A stretch of 43,499 bases of DNA. It comes from Deltaproteobacteria bacterium (GTDB taxonomy: Bacteria > Desulfobacterota_B > Binatia > UBA9968). The stretch covers positions 1 to 43,499 of the forward strand of contig VBKY01000184.1 in assembly GCA_005879255.1 (NCBI GenBank), written 5' to 3'. A program made the translations under genes and the position numbers. This document shows positions 17,201 through 25,267 of the stretch, piece by piece. Numbering within the stretch: the first letter of the stretch is position 1; each line of letters begins with the position of its first letter. The notes beneath the pieces were generated by a model, which did not search any database, was not told where the DNA came from, and was given only the letters and a program-made list of their open reading frames with translations.

Positions 17201-17459
17201 GATCGCCATCGGCTTGGGTGCGGGGGCCGAAGCGCGCCAGCCGTTGGGAATTGCCGTAGTCGGCGGTCTGCTTATTTCTCAGATTCTCACGCTGTACATT
17301 ACGCCGGTGGTCTATTTGTATTTAGAAAAGTGTCAGGAGTTCATGATTACGTTGCCGGCGAGACTGCGCGGCGCAGCCAAGGGCGAGAAGGCTACGCCCG
17401 GACAGGCGCTCGCGCCGAAGCTTGGAATGGAGAGCTCCGCTCCGCACAAGGCCCCTTAA
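14214..17459 (+). CDS. RND efflux permease, HAE1 family (MdtB/MdtC-like)
   Basis: This is a 1081-residue inner-membrane proton-driven pump. It opens with the usual 'MNISGLFIRRPVTTTLVMVG' and has two halves, each with six transmembrane helices and a large periplasmic loop. The proton-relay aspartates are D401-D402 in 'GFVVDDAIVVLENI', and the partner lysine is near K947 ('GIVKKNAIMMIDFA'). The porter domain motif 'LRPKLARVPGIRVSLQNPP' matches MdtB/C. An insertion of about 14 residues (about 625-638, containing two cysteines) interrupts the normally continuous 'RSERxLSADEL' segment. The C-terminal tail is also somewhat long. The substrate is probably a hydrophobic small molecule such as a drug, bile-salt-like or aromatic compound. 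Confidence 0.93.
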   Translation: MNISGLFIRRPVTTTLVMVGILIFGIMGYKSLPVSDLPTVDFPTITVNANLPGASAETMASGVATPLEKNFATIAGLDSMSSTSSLGRTQITLQFSLSRNVDAAAQDVQAMIARTARDLPPSMPNPPSYRKVNPANNSILLLALTSPTLPLSTIDEFAQTILAQRISMVSGVAQVDVNGSQKYAVRIQLDPNQLAARQVGIDDVVSAIQRGNVDLPVGTLNAPNRAYTLVSDAQLTNAEAYRPMVVSYRNGAPVRIQDIGTAIDSVENTRVGAWFKDKRAVILGVQRQPGANVVEVVDAVKDILPGLRAQIPQSIKLELFFDRTQSIRESVHDVQLTLIGTIGLVILVIFLFLRNVSATIIPSLALPMSIVGTFAVMYLLDYSLDNLSLMALTLAVGFVVDDAIVVLENIVRHMEQGEKPYDAAVKGAQEIGFTIVSMTISLVAAFIPVLFMSGMLGRILREFAVTICVSILVSGFISLSLTPMLCSRYLRPPHDQKHGALYNFLGRCLDLMNKGYEVSLAWVMRHHATTMVLSGVVLVATVYMFGLVPKGFIPSEDTGQVLINTESAQGVAYEQMVQYQQQLAAIVARDPNVESFFSSIGSGGIGLTGNTGRIFMKLKSRSERPVVCSASSWIKSCRPLSADELIRDLRPKLARVPGIRVSLQNPPVIRVGGRLSRSLYQFTLQSPDAQELYRQAYLFEEKLRALPDFRDVGSDLQINNPQLQVVIDRDKMATMGITAQGISPRQVEEAFQNAYATRQISTINTPNNQYQVILELDPKFQNDPSALSMLYIRSTTGQNSTAQPMVPLGALASLKYTAGPLTVNHSGQLPSVTMSFNLREGVSLGNAVETINKLARDTLPASITTNFQGTAQEFQSSIKSLWVLLILAVFVVYLVLGILYESFIHPLTILSGLPSAGLGALIALYYFSMDLSIYAFVGLIMLIGIVKKNAIMMIDFALEGQRNEGKNPAQAIYEGALVRFRPIMMTTMAAIFGAIPIAIGLGAGAEARQPLGIAVVGGLLISQILTLYITPVVYLYLEKCQEFMITLPARLRGAAKGEKATPGQALAPKLGMESSAPHKAP

Positions 17460-17495
17460 GCGCTCAGTCCGAAAATATTTTCGCATGTGCTGCGT

Positions 17496-17535
17496 CGGGC
17501 TACCGTTGCGAGCTTAACGGTAGCCCGAAGTTTTT
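17496..17535 (+). terminator. Intrinsic terminator of the efflux operon
   Basis: CGGGCTACCGTT (17496-17507) pairs perfectly with AACGGTAGCCCG (17516-17527) around an 8-base loop, followed by AAG and a TTTTT tract. Confidence 0.8.
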
Positions 17536-17626
17536 CATAAAACTAAAAAATTCTCCGCGTTCAAGACCGGGTTCGTTACATTGCGTACCACCGCGATCTA
17601 AACAATAATTCGGCCTGTGGTTTTGT

Positions 17627-18790
17627 ATGAGGCGTTTTTCTTGGCTGATAGCAGTGGTCTTCCTTACCGCACTGATGGCGACCGGTTATTGGTTTCTGAA
17701 TATGAATCCTCAAGCACTGCCCAATTGGCGCAGCAGCAACGATGCAATCGCTGTAACAATCACGCCGGTACGGCGCCGCTCAGCACCGCTGACAGTGCGG
17801 TTCACGGGCGAGCTCAGTCCAGTCAGGGAAGCCACCATCATCTCCCGTTTGGCGGGCAAAGTTACCGACGTGCGTTTCAACATCGGCGACTCTGTGCCGG
17901 CCGGGGCCATTGTTGCAAATATTCATTCAGGCTCGGTAGCTGAGCGCATGACCGAAGTCCAAGCCGCGATCGTTGCCGCGCGGAAGGATGTTGGGCTAAA
18001 GGCGGAGATCGTGGCCGAGGCGGAGAAGCAACTAACAAAAAGCCGAGAATTGCACCAGCAGGATCTCATCGCCCGGCGCGACGTCGCGCAAGCCGAAACG
18101 GTAATGGAAACAGCGCGGGCACAGGCGGAACTCGCGCGCGCGAATCTCGCTCAGCAGGAAGCGATGCTTGAGCAGTTACACACGTTGCAAGGTTTGGCCC
18201 GACTCTTGGCCCCAATCGGCGGCGTGGTCACCGGCCGATGGGCGGAGCCCGGCGCGACGATTGCTGCATCCGCACCGATCCTCACCATTGCCAATCTCCA
18301 AACGCTAAAAATGATCGCCAAAATGTCCGGCGTTCATGGGAGCGATGTCCGCAAGGGGTTGAAAGCTGGAATTTCAAGCCTTGAAGCGGCTGGAGCGATT
18401 TCACAGGGGACTGTAGTCCGTGTGGATTCATTGAAAGCCGGTGAGGGGTCGATCTCGGAAATCGAGATTCATGTTGATAATACCCAAGGAATTTTCCGCC
18501 AGGGCATGACGGCTACGGCGGTGATTTCCTTAGAACAGTGGGCAAAGATTTTGTTGATTCCTCGATCAGCAGTGGTATCAGCACGCGACCAGGATTATGT
18601 TTACAAGCTTGCCGGCAATCGCGCGGTGAGACAGGAAATCGGGCTGGGTAACCAAAGGGGCGAGGAAATCGAGATCAAAACCGGACTCAAAGACGGCGAC
18701 GCAGTGATCACCGATCAATTAAGTTTATTGAAGGCGGGCAGCCTGGTTCGCGTGTCCGCTGCGAAAGCACCCCCGTCGATTGGCAAGTAA
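17627..18790 (+). CDS. Orphan RND-type periplasmic adaptor (HlyD/MFP family)
   Basis: This is a second membrane fusion protein, 387 residues: N-terminal anchor (about 4-23), lipoyl half-motifs 'EATIISRLAGKVTDVRFNIGD' and 'LAPIGGVVTGRWAEPGATI', an alpha-hairpin between them (about 105-185), then a beta-barrel ('GMTATAVISLEQWAKILLIPRSAV'). It resembles RND/MexH-like adaptors. A strong terminator (17496-17535) separates it from the upstream pump, and no pump follows, so its transporter is elsewhere or it shares the upstream RND. It converges on bamD with a gap of 41 bp. Confidence 0.85.
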   Translation: MRRFSWLIAVVFLTALMATGYWFLNMNPQALPNWRSSNDAIAVTITPVRRRSAPLTVRFTGELSPVREATIISRLAGKVTDVRFNIGDSVPAGAIVANIHSGSVAERMTEVQAAIVAARKDVGLKAEIVAEAEKQLTKSRELHQQDLIARRDVAQAETVMETARAQAELARANLAQQEAMLEQLHTLQGLARLLAPIGGVVTGRWAEPGATIAASAPILTIANLQTLKMIAKMSGVHGSDVRKGLKAGISSLEAAGAISQGTVVRVDSLKAGEGSISEIEIHVDNTQGIFRQGMTATAVISLEQWAKILLIPRSAVVSARDQDYVYKLAGNRAVRQEIGLGNQRGEEIEIKTGLKDGDAVITDQLSLLKAGSLVRVSAAKAPPSIGK

Positions 18791-18831
18791 CAAGGTTACT
18801 GGATCTCCTTCCGGTGTGTTTGCCGGGCCGC

Positions 18832-20742
18832 TTACCAACGGAAAGGATTGAGCACTTTGCTGGCGTTATCTATGTCTTGGCGAAGTTGATCGAGCACCCC
18901 TTTTGGCTCGTCATCCTGATTCGCCGACGGTTTTTTCGGCTCTGCCGGTTTTGCTCCCAGCGCGGCCGGTTGAGCTGGCACCGGTCCCTTGACGAGAACT
19001 CTCGACGGCGAGTCTTTGCCGCCGTCGTCTTTGCTATCCGACTTTATTGATTCTCGGGACGAGTCTGGCTTGTCTTGAGCCGGAACTTCCGCGGGGCTCA
19101 AGAAAAGCGGTCCCTTTTCTTTGGCAAGTTTTGGTTCGAGTTCGACACTTTTAGCTTGTGATTTCTGCTGCGCTGCCGCGGCCTTCATTTCTTCCGCAGT
19201 GGGCGGTTTTTCAAACCGGGCCGATTCTACTCCTTGGGCTTTGAGTTTCTGGTCAATGCTACTCAGAATGCCACTGGTTTGAACATCTTGCGGCGCTTGA
19301 CTCTGCTGGGCTGCTGCTTTGGCCAGTCTTTCCTGCGTGGCGGCGATATCTTTAAAAGCCTCTGCGGGTTCGGGTGGCGGCGGCATTTCGCCGCCGTTTG
19401 TGCCACCCTTTTTCAAGTTAGCATCAATGGAACCGAGCAGCGCCGCGGTGTCCGTGTTGGACTGCGGCTTGGGGGTTTCCTCTTCCTTGGGCAAGTCTAC
19501 AGGCGGTGGCTTTAGCGTGGCTTGGCTGGCCGCAACATCGATCCCCTTCTGTTTGAGTGAGTCGTCAAGCTGGGTGACTAAACTGCTCGATTTGGCACCG
19601 CTATTTGGCGCTGTTTCTTTAGATGTTTTTGTCCCAAAGGGCCATAGCGCCGACATTATGCCGCCGGATTCTTGTTTTTGTGCTTGATTTTTCTTCGACA
19701 CTAGCGCAAGAGCGCTCTCGCTCTTCTTCTCGTCCTTTTTGCCGTCGTCCGAAGAGGAAGAAAACGGGTTTAACTTATCCGCGACCCGGCGCAAAAGTCC
19801 TTTCTCGTCTCCCGGCTCTTCATGAACTACGTCGGTTTTCGCAACCAGATTAAGGTCCCTCAACTTCGCCAGTGCCGGATCTTCATTGACTTCAGGCGGC
19901 GCGACCGTGGTCGGTCGGCGGTCGCGCATGAGCAGCAACGCCAAAGGGTCGCGTTTTTCTTTTTCAATCGTCGCTAATTGAGACTGCGCTTCCGCGGCAA
20001 ATTTGCTTTGCGGATAATATTGGATCAAAGCCTCGTAGGCGAGGGCCGCTCTCACGCCATTCTTTTCGTTTCTATAGCTCTCGCCCAAATAGAAGAGGCT
20101 CTTCACGGCCGTCGGCGTATCTTTATATTTGCGCACAATTTCTTCGAATCGGTCGCGCGCGGCGGGATATTTCTCCTGCTGGTAATAGAAATGGGCGACG
20201 TTGAATTCATGCTCAGCCAGATAATCGAGGCATTTTGCGAGTTTCTCTTTCGCCTCCGCTGCCTGCGGCGAATTTGGATATTTGGATACCACGGTTTCAA
20301 AATAGCCTTTGGCAATTTCGGTGTTTTTCTGATCGCGATCCGCGCTGGTAAATTGATCAAAATGAGCCTGTCCCAAGCGTAGAGTCACAAAGGGAATGTT
20401 TTCGTTGGTTGGATGCATCGATTGGAATTCTTTGAAGGCGGTGATGGCATCGGGAAACTGCTGGTTTAAGTAGTAAGCGTCGGCGACTTTTAATTCGACT
20501 TGGGTGATCATCGGGCTGAAAGGATGATCGGTTCGGATCTTGGAAAAATTATCTATCGCGCGCACATACTTCTTGTCATTGAAAGCGCGCATGCCCTCGT
20601 CGTAAAGCGCTTCGGCAGTGGGATCAGCGTTCAGCGAGCTGCTCGACCAAGGAAGTGACGGCAGCGACGGCAGTGATGGAAAAGAACAGGCGGAACAGCA
20701 TGTTAGTAGCGCGGACAACGCAATAATAGATCTCATTATCAC
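18832..20742 (-). CDS. bamD: BamD-type outer-membrane assembly lipoprotein with long disordered C-terminal extension
   Basis: The 636-residue protein has a lipoprotein signal ('ALLTCCSAC', lipid cysteine probably C19) and a BamD/YfiO TPR core at about 40-265: 'ADPTAEALYDEGMRAFNDKKYVRAIDNF', 'AADAYYLNQQFPDAITAFKEF' type helices, and 'NVAHFYYQQEKYPAARDRFEEI', all typical. BamD is an essential part of the BAM complex that folds beta-barrel proteins. Normal length is about 240-280; here about 370 residues follow, rich in K, P, A, S and Q and likely disordered. Three related segments, 'LDDSLKQKGID', 'SIDANLKKGG' and 'SIDQKLKAQGVE', recur at about 392, 438 and 494, and 'LNPF' occurs at 324 and at the C terminus. 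The start is GTG 20742 (AGGTGAG upstream) or ATG 20736. Confidence 0.82.
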   Translation of the reverse strand: MIMRSIIALSALLTCCSACSFPSLPSLPSLPWSSSSLNADPTAEALYDEGMRAFNDKKYVRAIDNFSKIRTDHPFSPMITQVELKVADAYYLNQQFPDAITAFKEFQSMHPTNENIPFVTLRLGQAHFDQFTSADRDQKNTEIAKGYFETVVSKYPNSPQAAEAKEKLAKCLDYLAEHEFNVAHFYYQQEKYPAARDRFEEIVRKYKDTPTAVKSLFYLGESYRNEKNGVRAALAYEALIQYYPQSKFAAEAQSQLATIEKEKRDPLALLLMRDRRPTTVAPPEVNEDPALAKLRDLNLVAKTDVVHEEPGDEKGLLRRVADKLNPFSSSSDDGKKDEKKSESALALVSKKNQAQKQESGGIMSALWPFGTKTSKETAPNSGAKSSSLVTQLDDSLKQKGIDVAASQATLKPPPVDLPKEEETPKPQSNTDTAALLGSIDANLKKGGTNGGEMPPPPEPAEAFKDIAATQERLAKAAAQQSQAPQDVQTSGILSSIDQKLKAQGVESARFEKPPTAEEMKAAAAQQKSQAKSVELEPKLAKEKGPLFLSPAEVPAQDKPDSSRESIKSDSKDDGGKDSPSRVLVKGPVPAQPAALGAKPAEPKKPSANQDDEPKGVLDQLRQDIDNASKVLNPFRW

Positions 20743-20773
20743 CTATCTCACCTGGGGGGTTATTTCGGTCGAT

Positions 20774-20801
20774 AATATACGTCGACCTAGCACCGAGTCA
20801 A
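20774..20801 (-). promoter_or_regulatory. Strong sigma70-type promoter for bamD
   Basis: On the minus strand TTGACT (20801-20796), 16-bp spacer, TATATT (20779-20774) points into bamD, whose start lies about 30 bp downstream. This is the best promoter match in the window. Confidence 0.6.
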
Positions 20802-21029
20802 GTTTTTTTGATGGCTAAAAATTGACAACGACGGACGAAACTGACGACTCGCGATTCCGGCTGCTCGCCCCAACTAGTCATCGATTTGTGGGGTGGCGGC
20901 TTGATTCCGCGCCCTTTTCCCCCAGAACCTCGGATCCGTCCCGAGCTTAACGAAGGAGCGAAGGGAGCAGTGTAAATCTGGGAGAACTTCCGTGCAGTCT
21001 GACGCTGGACGGTCACTTGGGAAAGCTCC
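20802..21029. other. Intergenic stretch without a recognisable gene
   Basis: About 230 bp between the bamD promoter and the end of the IPT-like lipoprotein gene. No convincing coding frame, tRNA or intrinsic terminator was seen. The 'AACGAAGGAGCGAAGGGAG' stretch near 20950 resembles parts of dispersed repeats but has no clear partner. Confidence 0.4.
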
Positions 21030-21515
21030 TCACTCAGAATTTATTTTCGGCAACACGCGCAATTTAAACTGTGTCTGATTCGAGCGAAAGACGAACGGCC
21101 ACACAGGAGGAAAAACAACGTACGCCGTGGTTTCCAGGAAGGAGTAAACCAAATCACCCGGCGGCCCCTTATCATCGTGAATGGTCACGACATATTCTCC
21201 CGGCGCGATGTCCGGGATTTTGAACTGAAGAAACTTATCTTCAATCCAAACCAACTCCTCGCCGGGAATGTCACTTCGTTGCGGATCCGCCGCGGTGAGT
21301 TTGAGCTGGGGCCAGTCCATTACCTTGCCGGCGATCTCAACACGCGGCCAGCCCACCAAGTATTCCATCGAAATGCTAACGACATTTCCGGGCGATCCCT
21401 CTGTTGGACTCACGCTGACGACGCGAGGTGCGCAAGAAGATGACGTCGTGACTGACAGACAGGCGACGAAGATCAAGCGGTACATCTTCTTCAATCGGTG
21501 GACAAAGCATTTCAT
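21030..21515 (-). CDS. Putative lipoprotein with IPT/TIG-like domain
   Basis: This is a 161-residue protein. ATG 21515 is chosen because GGAG lies 8 bases upstream; the frame is open to 21578 but the extra residues look non-coding. A lipoprotein signal is present ('VACLSVTTSSSCAP', lipid cysteine C28). The segment 'PRVVSVSPTEGSPGNVVSISM' right after it is typical of IPT/TIG immunoglobulin-like domains, followed by further beta-strand-like sequence ('IAPGEYVVTIHDDKG'). The function is unknown; probably an anchored periplasmic or surface protein. It is divergent from the porin gene. Confidence 0.65.
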   Translation of the reverse strand: MKCFVHRLKKMYRLIFVACLSVTTSSSCAPRVVSVSPTEGSPGNVVSISMEYLVGWPRVEIAGKVMDWPQLKLTAADPQRSDIPGEELVWIEDKFLQFKIPDIAPGEYVVTIHDDKGPPGDLVYSFLETTAYVVFPPVWPFVFRSNQTQFKLRVLPKINSE

Positions 21516-21880
21516 GCACGGTTCTCCAAACTCGTTAATGGCACAAAAGAATAGTTTATCCAAAGGCCCGCAGATCAACTAAACGATTATCCGGGCATAT
21601 TAAGGCACATGCTGTATCTTTGGTCTACCTGAGTCTCCAAGTTCCAAAGGTCGCCAAAATTAGCCACAAATTCCCAAATGATAGGACCGAAGTCGTAGAA
21701 AACGCTTCAATAACTTGCATAGCCCAGGAAAAATCATACTACTCGCGTATTGATGGGAACGGCATTATTCAAGTACAACCGTCAAGACAATGGGGGCGAC
21801 GCGCCCTGTGGGTTTGTTTTAGAATCTGCCGAAAAAGAAGACAAAAGAATAGAAGAAATCAGGAGAACAAGGGAGGCAAA
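21516..21880. other. Divergent intergenic region upstream of the porin
   Basis: 365 bp between the lipoprotein and porin starts. The porin frame stays open upstream to 21620, but the 87 extra residues have no signal peptide and low-quality composition, and a GGGAGG just before 21881 marks the true start. I see no convincing -35/-10 pair; the leader of the porin mRNA may be long. Confidence 0.45.
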
Positions 21881-23401
21881 ATGAACAAGAGGTTTTGGGC
21901 GTTGAGTGTGCTAGCTGTTTTCCTTTTAGCTGCGGGAACAGTGAGAGCCCAGAGCGTCGATGATAGGATCAAGTCGCTCGAGCAAGAGCTTCTGCTGTTA
22001 AAAGAACAGCAGATCGACATGAAGAAAGAGGCGACAGCGGCGGCACAGGCAATGCCGAGCTTCAGTTACCGTCCGGGTAACGGACTGAACATGGAGGCGG
22101 CGGACAAATCGTGGGGCGTGCGGTTTACCGTTGAGACACACTTCCGTTACAACTTTGAGTCCGGACGCGATCAAGTAGGGCGCAGTAACGGTGAGTTGAT
22201 GGGGCGGCGGTTTCGGCCTGGGGTACTTTACTGCATCAATAATTGTCTGTGGGAAATCGAGGCGACGCTTGACCTCGACGGTTGGGGCACAGGTAACGGC
22301 AAGAACTCGACCAACACCTCCACTAGTTCGATTTTACAACGTGGCGCGGTGAACTTTCATGCAGAGAACCTAAACCCGTGGTTGCCGACTGTGCAGTTTG
22401 GTATGGAAGTGCAGAACGCAGGCGGCGGCAGCTTAGCCAGGCAGGGTTCGGGCACCGTCGGCGCCCAGGCGGAATATGACCTTCTAACTCGCGGCAATGG
22501 ATTCAACACCGGGCGCGCTGGCTCAGGCATCGTGCTCAATTGGGATGACCGGTCTCTTACCGACATTGGCATTCCTGGAAGAATCGGCAAGTTCCAGATT
22601 GGTATGTCGAGCATCGGCGAAGGTGACGATGGTCTGCAGAGCTTTACGGACCGGAAGGATTTCAATACTTATCTGAGCATTCAGCCGTTCTCGGAAGTCA
22701 AGAACAAATGGATCAGCGGTTTGACCTTTGAGTACGGTGCGTGGTTCTGTAACGTGGATCTTCGTGCGATACAAAACGGATGTGGCTCCTTCCAGATACA
22801 AGATCATGGTGACGGTGGGCGCCAGAACTTGATCTCCTCGGGTAACTTTGGCGATGGTCTCGTAGTGGCACATGGTCCCGGCGTTGTCTGGAGTGTTGGA
22901 CCATACACCTTGCGGGCAATGGGGAGCTTCGAAGGTGGCGAGGATCGCGGTGGCACGAAAGGTAACAAGAGATCAGCTGGCTGGTTGATCGGCCACGATC
23001 TCTATCTCTGGAGCCCGAAAGGATTCTTGACCGGTTCTGCCACTACCCCGAACTCGATCCTTGTTGGTACGCATTTTGAGCGCGCCGCCGTGAGGATTGG
23101 ATGTAACGGCTCGACAGGGATTCCGTGCTCCCAGACGGGAATCGGCGGGTCTATCACCCAATTCCATCGTAATCGCATCCTGCTGCGCGAATGGGATCTG
23201 TGGTACGTGATAGCCCCGCGTATGAACGTGGGCATCAACGTGTTGTGGTACGACGCGGCTAATCTGCGTACTGGCGCAAACCAAGCGGCGCATAACTTGG
23301 GCATTTGCGACACGCCGCATGTGACACCTGCGACGGGTTGTCGAAATGGCATCGGCGGTGACTGGGTGGATGTAATGCTCAACTGGAGATATACGTTCTA
23401 G
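21881..23401 (+). CDS. Outer-membrane porin (OprO/OprP-like beta-barrel)
   Basis: The 506-residue protein has a signal peptide (1-22, 'GTVRA-QS'), a short coiled-coil ('DDRIKSLEQELLLLKEQQ', 24-41) as in trimeric phosphate-selective or diffusion porins, and then alternating aromatic/Gly-rich strands to a C-terminal aromatic residue ('NWRYTF'), the classic BAM recognition signature. 'GAVNFHAENLNPWLPTVQFG' matches the OprO/P-like pattern loosely. Several cysteine pairs (such as 'YCINNCLWE') may form disulfides. GGGAGG lies 4 bases before ATG 21881. It has its own textbook terminator and so is transcribed alone. The solute is unknown. Confidence 0.75.
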   Translation: MNKRFWALSVLAVFLLAAGTVRAQSVDDRIKSLEQELLLLKEQQIDMKKEATAAAQAMPSFSYRPGNGLNMEAADKSWGVRFTVETHFRYNFESGRDQVGRSNGELMGRRFRPGVLYCINNCLWEIEATLDLDGWGTGNGKNSTNTSTSSILQRGAVNFHAENLNPWLPTVQFGMEVQNAGGGSLARQGSGTVGAQAEYDLLTRGNGFNTGRAGSGIVLNWDDRSLTDIGIPGRIGKFQIGMSSIGEGDDGLQSFTDRKDFNTYLSIQPFSEVKNKWISGLTFEYGAWFCNVDLRAIQNGCGSFQIQDHGDGGRQNLISSGNFGDGLVVAHGPGVVWSVGPYTLRAMGSFEGGEDRGGTKGNKRSAGWLIGHDLYLWSPKGFLTGSATTPNSILVGTHFERAAVRIGCNGSTGIPCSQTGIGGSITQFHRNRILLREWDLWYVIAPRMNVGINVLWYDAANLRTGANQAAHNLGICDTPHVTPATGCRNGIGGDWVDVMLNWRYTF

Positions 23402-23422
23402 TTCGGAAGACAGTTGGATCAG

Positions 23423-23458
23423 AAAAAAAGGGGAGTCAGAAATGACTCCCCTTTTTTA
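23423..23458 (+). terminator. Intrinsic terminator of the porin gene
   Basis: AAAAAAAGGGGAGTCA - GAAA - TGACTCCCCTTTTTT: a perfect stem with a GNRA-type tetraloop and a T-tract, 22 bp after the stop codon. The A-tract lets it work on both strands. Confidence 0.93.
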
Positions 23459-23658
23459 TTATTTATTAACATTCGCGGTGGAATCTTGAAAAAACCCAGC
23501 CGGCACCCAACCTTCTAGATACGCAAACGCAGCCGGTGCACTTTCATAGCGCGCGCATTATTGCGTTGCTAATTCCTTCTTGCTAAAAATCAGAGCTATT
23601 ACTACCTCGGAGCTGGTGACCAGGTCGCGGTGAAGTATATTCACTGGTGAGGAAAACC

Positions 23659-24288
23659 ATGGCAAACACAATTAAGATCTCTCGATGGTCATCACTGAGT
23701 TCAGCCATGTTGCTGATCAGCCTGTCGATTGCCTGTACTCATTATGTTCCTCGATTCGGCATCGGTGGGCGATATGAAGAAGGGAGGGAACAGTTTCTGC
23801 GTGGACGGGGAGGCGATATGGACACCGCTATCGTCGCTCTGGAGTCTGTCGTGAGCCAAGACCCAACCTACAAATACAGCCTCACCTATCTCGGCCGCGC
23901 ATACTACCTGAAAGGACGATACCAAGACGCGTTTGCGGTGCTGCAGCGTGCCGTGGCGGTCCATAAGGACGACGAGCAGGCCTGGATGGCGCTCGGTCTC
24001 GCGCAATTGCGCTTAGGTCAGAACGACACCGGGATAGAGTCGTTAAAGGGCGGCATCACGCTGGCCAGCAGAGTCATGGTCGACGGCTATCACAATTATA
24101 TCTATTGGGATACCCGGGGATTGATACGTGCGTCTATGAGGCGTTCAGCTTTTTTGCTGACCAAAGGCGCGGAGGAAAAAGACAATATTATTCAAAATAC
24201 CGATCGGCTGCTCGCGCTGATTGACGACGAAGAAAACTTCCAGAGAAACACACGCATTCAGAATACCAGACCACTCTACGGGGGCTAA
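23659..24288 (+). CDS. TPR-repeat lipoprotein (paralogue A)
   Basis: This 209-residue protein begins at ATG 23659 (GAGGA 5 bases upstream; an in-frame GTG at 23647 overlaps that site). The lipoprotein signal is 'LLISLSIAC', lipid cysteine C26. TPR-like helical pairs follow: 'YSLTYLGRAYYLKGRYQDAFAVLQRA' and 'DDEQAWMALGLAQLRLGQND'. It aligns along its length with the convergent protein at 24555-25193, including 'DPxYKY', 'GR.Y..G...A...L..A...KD', 'LGL...R.G....G...I.GG' and a C-terminal 'WD..R.IR'. The function is unknown; perhaps envelope scaffolding. Confidence 0.75.
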   Translation: MANTIKISRWSSLSSAMLLISLSIACTHYVPRFGIGGRYEEGREQFLRGRGGDMDTAIVALESVVSQDPTYKYSLTYLGRAYYLKGRYQDAFAVLQRAVAVHKDDEQAWMALGLAQLRLGQNDTGIESLKGGITLASRVMVDGYHNYIYWDTRGLIRASMRRSAFLLTKGAEEKDNIIQNTDRLLALIDDEENFQRNTRIQNTRPLYGG

Positions 24289-24404
24289 GAACTAACTGAA
24301 ATTGTTTGTTGACCTATCGTAGCTGCCGGCGCGACTGACAAAACGCCGTTAGCTAAATTCTCCAAACCTTGCTGCGTCGAGCTATTACCAGATCTCTTAG
24401 ACCG

Positions 24405-24480
24405 TCATTCCCGAATGCGCTTATCGGGAATCCAGGCGAGACCGGAACTGGTAGACCCCCGATTTAAAAGATTCGGGGGT
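24405..24480. repeat. Palindromic repeat (CATTCCCGA..TCGGGAATCC type) plus second hairpin
   Basis: ATTCCCGA (24407-24414) pairs with TCGGGAAT (24424-24431), followed by CCAGGCGAGACCGG. The GTCATTCCCG...CGGGAATCCAG form is a widespread dispersed repeat. A second stem ACCCCCGA/TCGGGGGT (24455-24462 / 24473-24480) follows. It lies between two convergent paralogous genes and could end both transcripts. Confidence 0.7.
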
Positions 24481-24554
24481 GATGCTTTGGAAAAAAATCT
24501 CATCCCGCTGTTCCAATATTCCAGCTTGCTGCGGGGTAGTTCATTTGAATGAGT

Positions 24555-25193
24555 TTACGGCTGGCTACTCTTACCCTCGCTGTCGCGGGCGCGGTCTCTG
24601 GATTCGTCGCGTCGAGCCAAATCACCCTCTTCTTCCATTCGAATGGCTATCCACTCACCGTCTGTAAGCAGCTTTTGCCAATCGAATTCTCGGCCAGAAA
24701 TCATGGTGAGATCACCTTGAATCTTAGTTCTTATCTCACGCGCGGGATCCCAGAATTGGCCGAAAGAAAACCGATGAGCTTCCGTGACCCATTCAAGCCA
24801 GTCGTTAATGCCCCGCATTCCACCCTCGATCTCCTTTAAACCGGTCTGGCGGTCGCCGCTGCGGGCTAACGTCAGGCCGAGGTAAAGACGGCCGATATCT
24901 TCATCTTTGTTCGCGGAAAGTGCCTTTTCGAGAGTCTGGCGGGCCTGTGGTAACTTGCCCGTCGCGTATTCGGATCTGCCGACGTAAGTCCAAATGCCTT
25001 GTTTCAGGGCAGTTCCGTACTTGTATTCCGGATCTTTTTGAGCAGCGCTCTGAAAATAACCAAGCGCAGCTTCGTTGTTGCCCGTGAGAAGCGCGTGCCT
25101 GCCAGCGGCAACCTCGCTGCCAACATGTAAGCTCGTGCAAGCGGAAAGAGTAACAAGCAATGAGAACAACGCCGCTAGAGTGTTGGATTTCAT
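24555..25193 (-). CDS. TPR-repeat lipoprotein (paralogue B)
   Basis: This 212-residue protein starts at ATG 25193, where GGAGGG precedes it; the open frame to 25265 is not needed. The lipoprotein signal is 'LLVTLSACTS', lipid cysteine C19. TPR-like segments are 'GRHALLTGNNEAALGYFQSA' and 'YVGRSEYATGKLPQARQTLE'. The C terminus (about 190-212) is very charged (R/D/E). It is a clear paralogue of 23659-24288 and lies 74 bp downstream of ubiA on the same strand, so it probably ends the ubiD-ubiA transcript. There is no known link to quinone synthesis. Confidence 0.75.
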   Translation of the reverse strand: MKSNTLAALFSLLVTLSACTSLHVGSEVAAGRHALLTGNNEAALGYFQSAAQKDPEYKYGTALKQGIWTYVGRSEYATGKLPQARQTLEKALSANKDEDIGRLYLGLTLARSGDRQTGLKEIEGGMRGINDWLEWVTEAHRFSFGQFWDPAREIRTKIQGDLTMISGREFDWQKLLTDGEWIAIRMEEEGDLARRDESRDRARDSEGKSSQP

Positions 25194-25267
25194 GACTCCC
25201 TCCAGTTTTCCTGGCGAAAGCATAATCACCGCGGGCCGGAAATTCAATATGCTAATCTTGCACACGA

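Noticed and set aside
21620..21880. 87-residue N-terminal extension of the porin
   Set aside because: A signal peptide and strong ribosome site mark 21881 as the start; the extension would hide the signal peptide.
24479..24839. Short plus-strand frames over the end of TPR paralogue B
   Set aside because: They overlap a supported minus-strand gene and the hairpin region, and lack ribosome sites.
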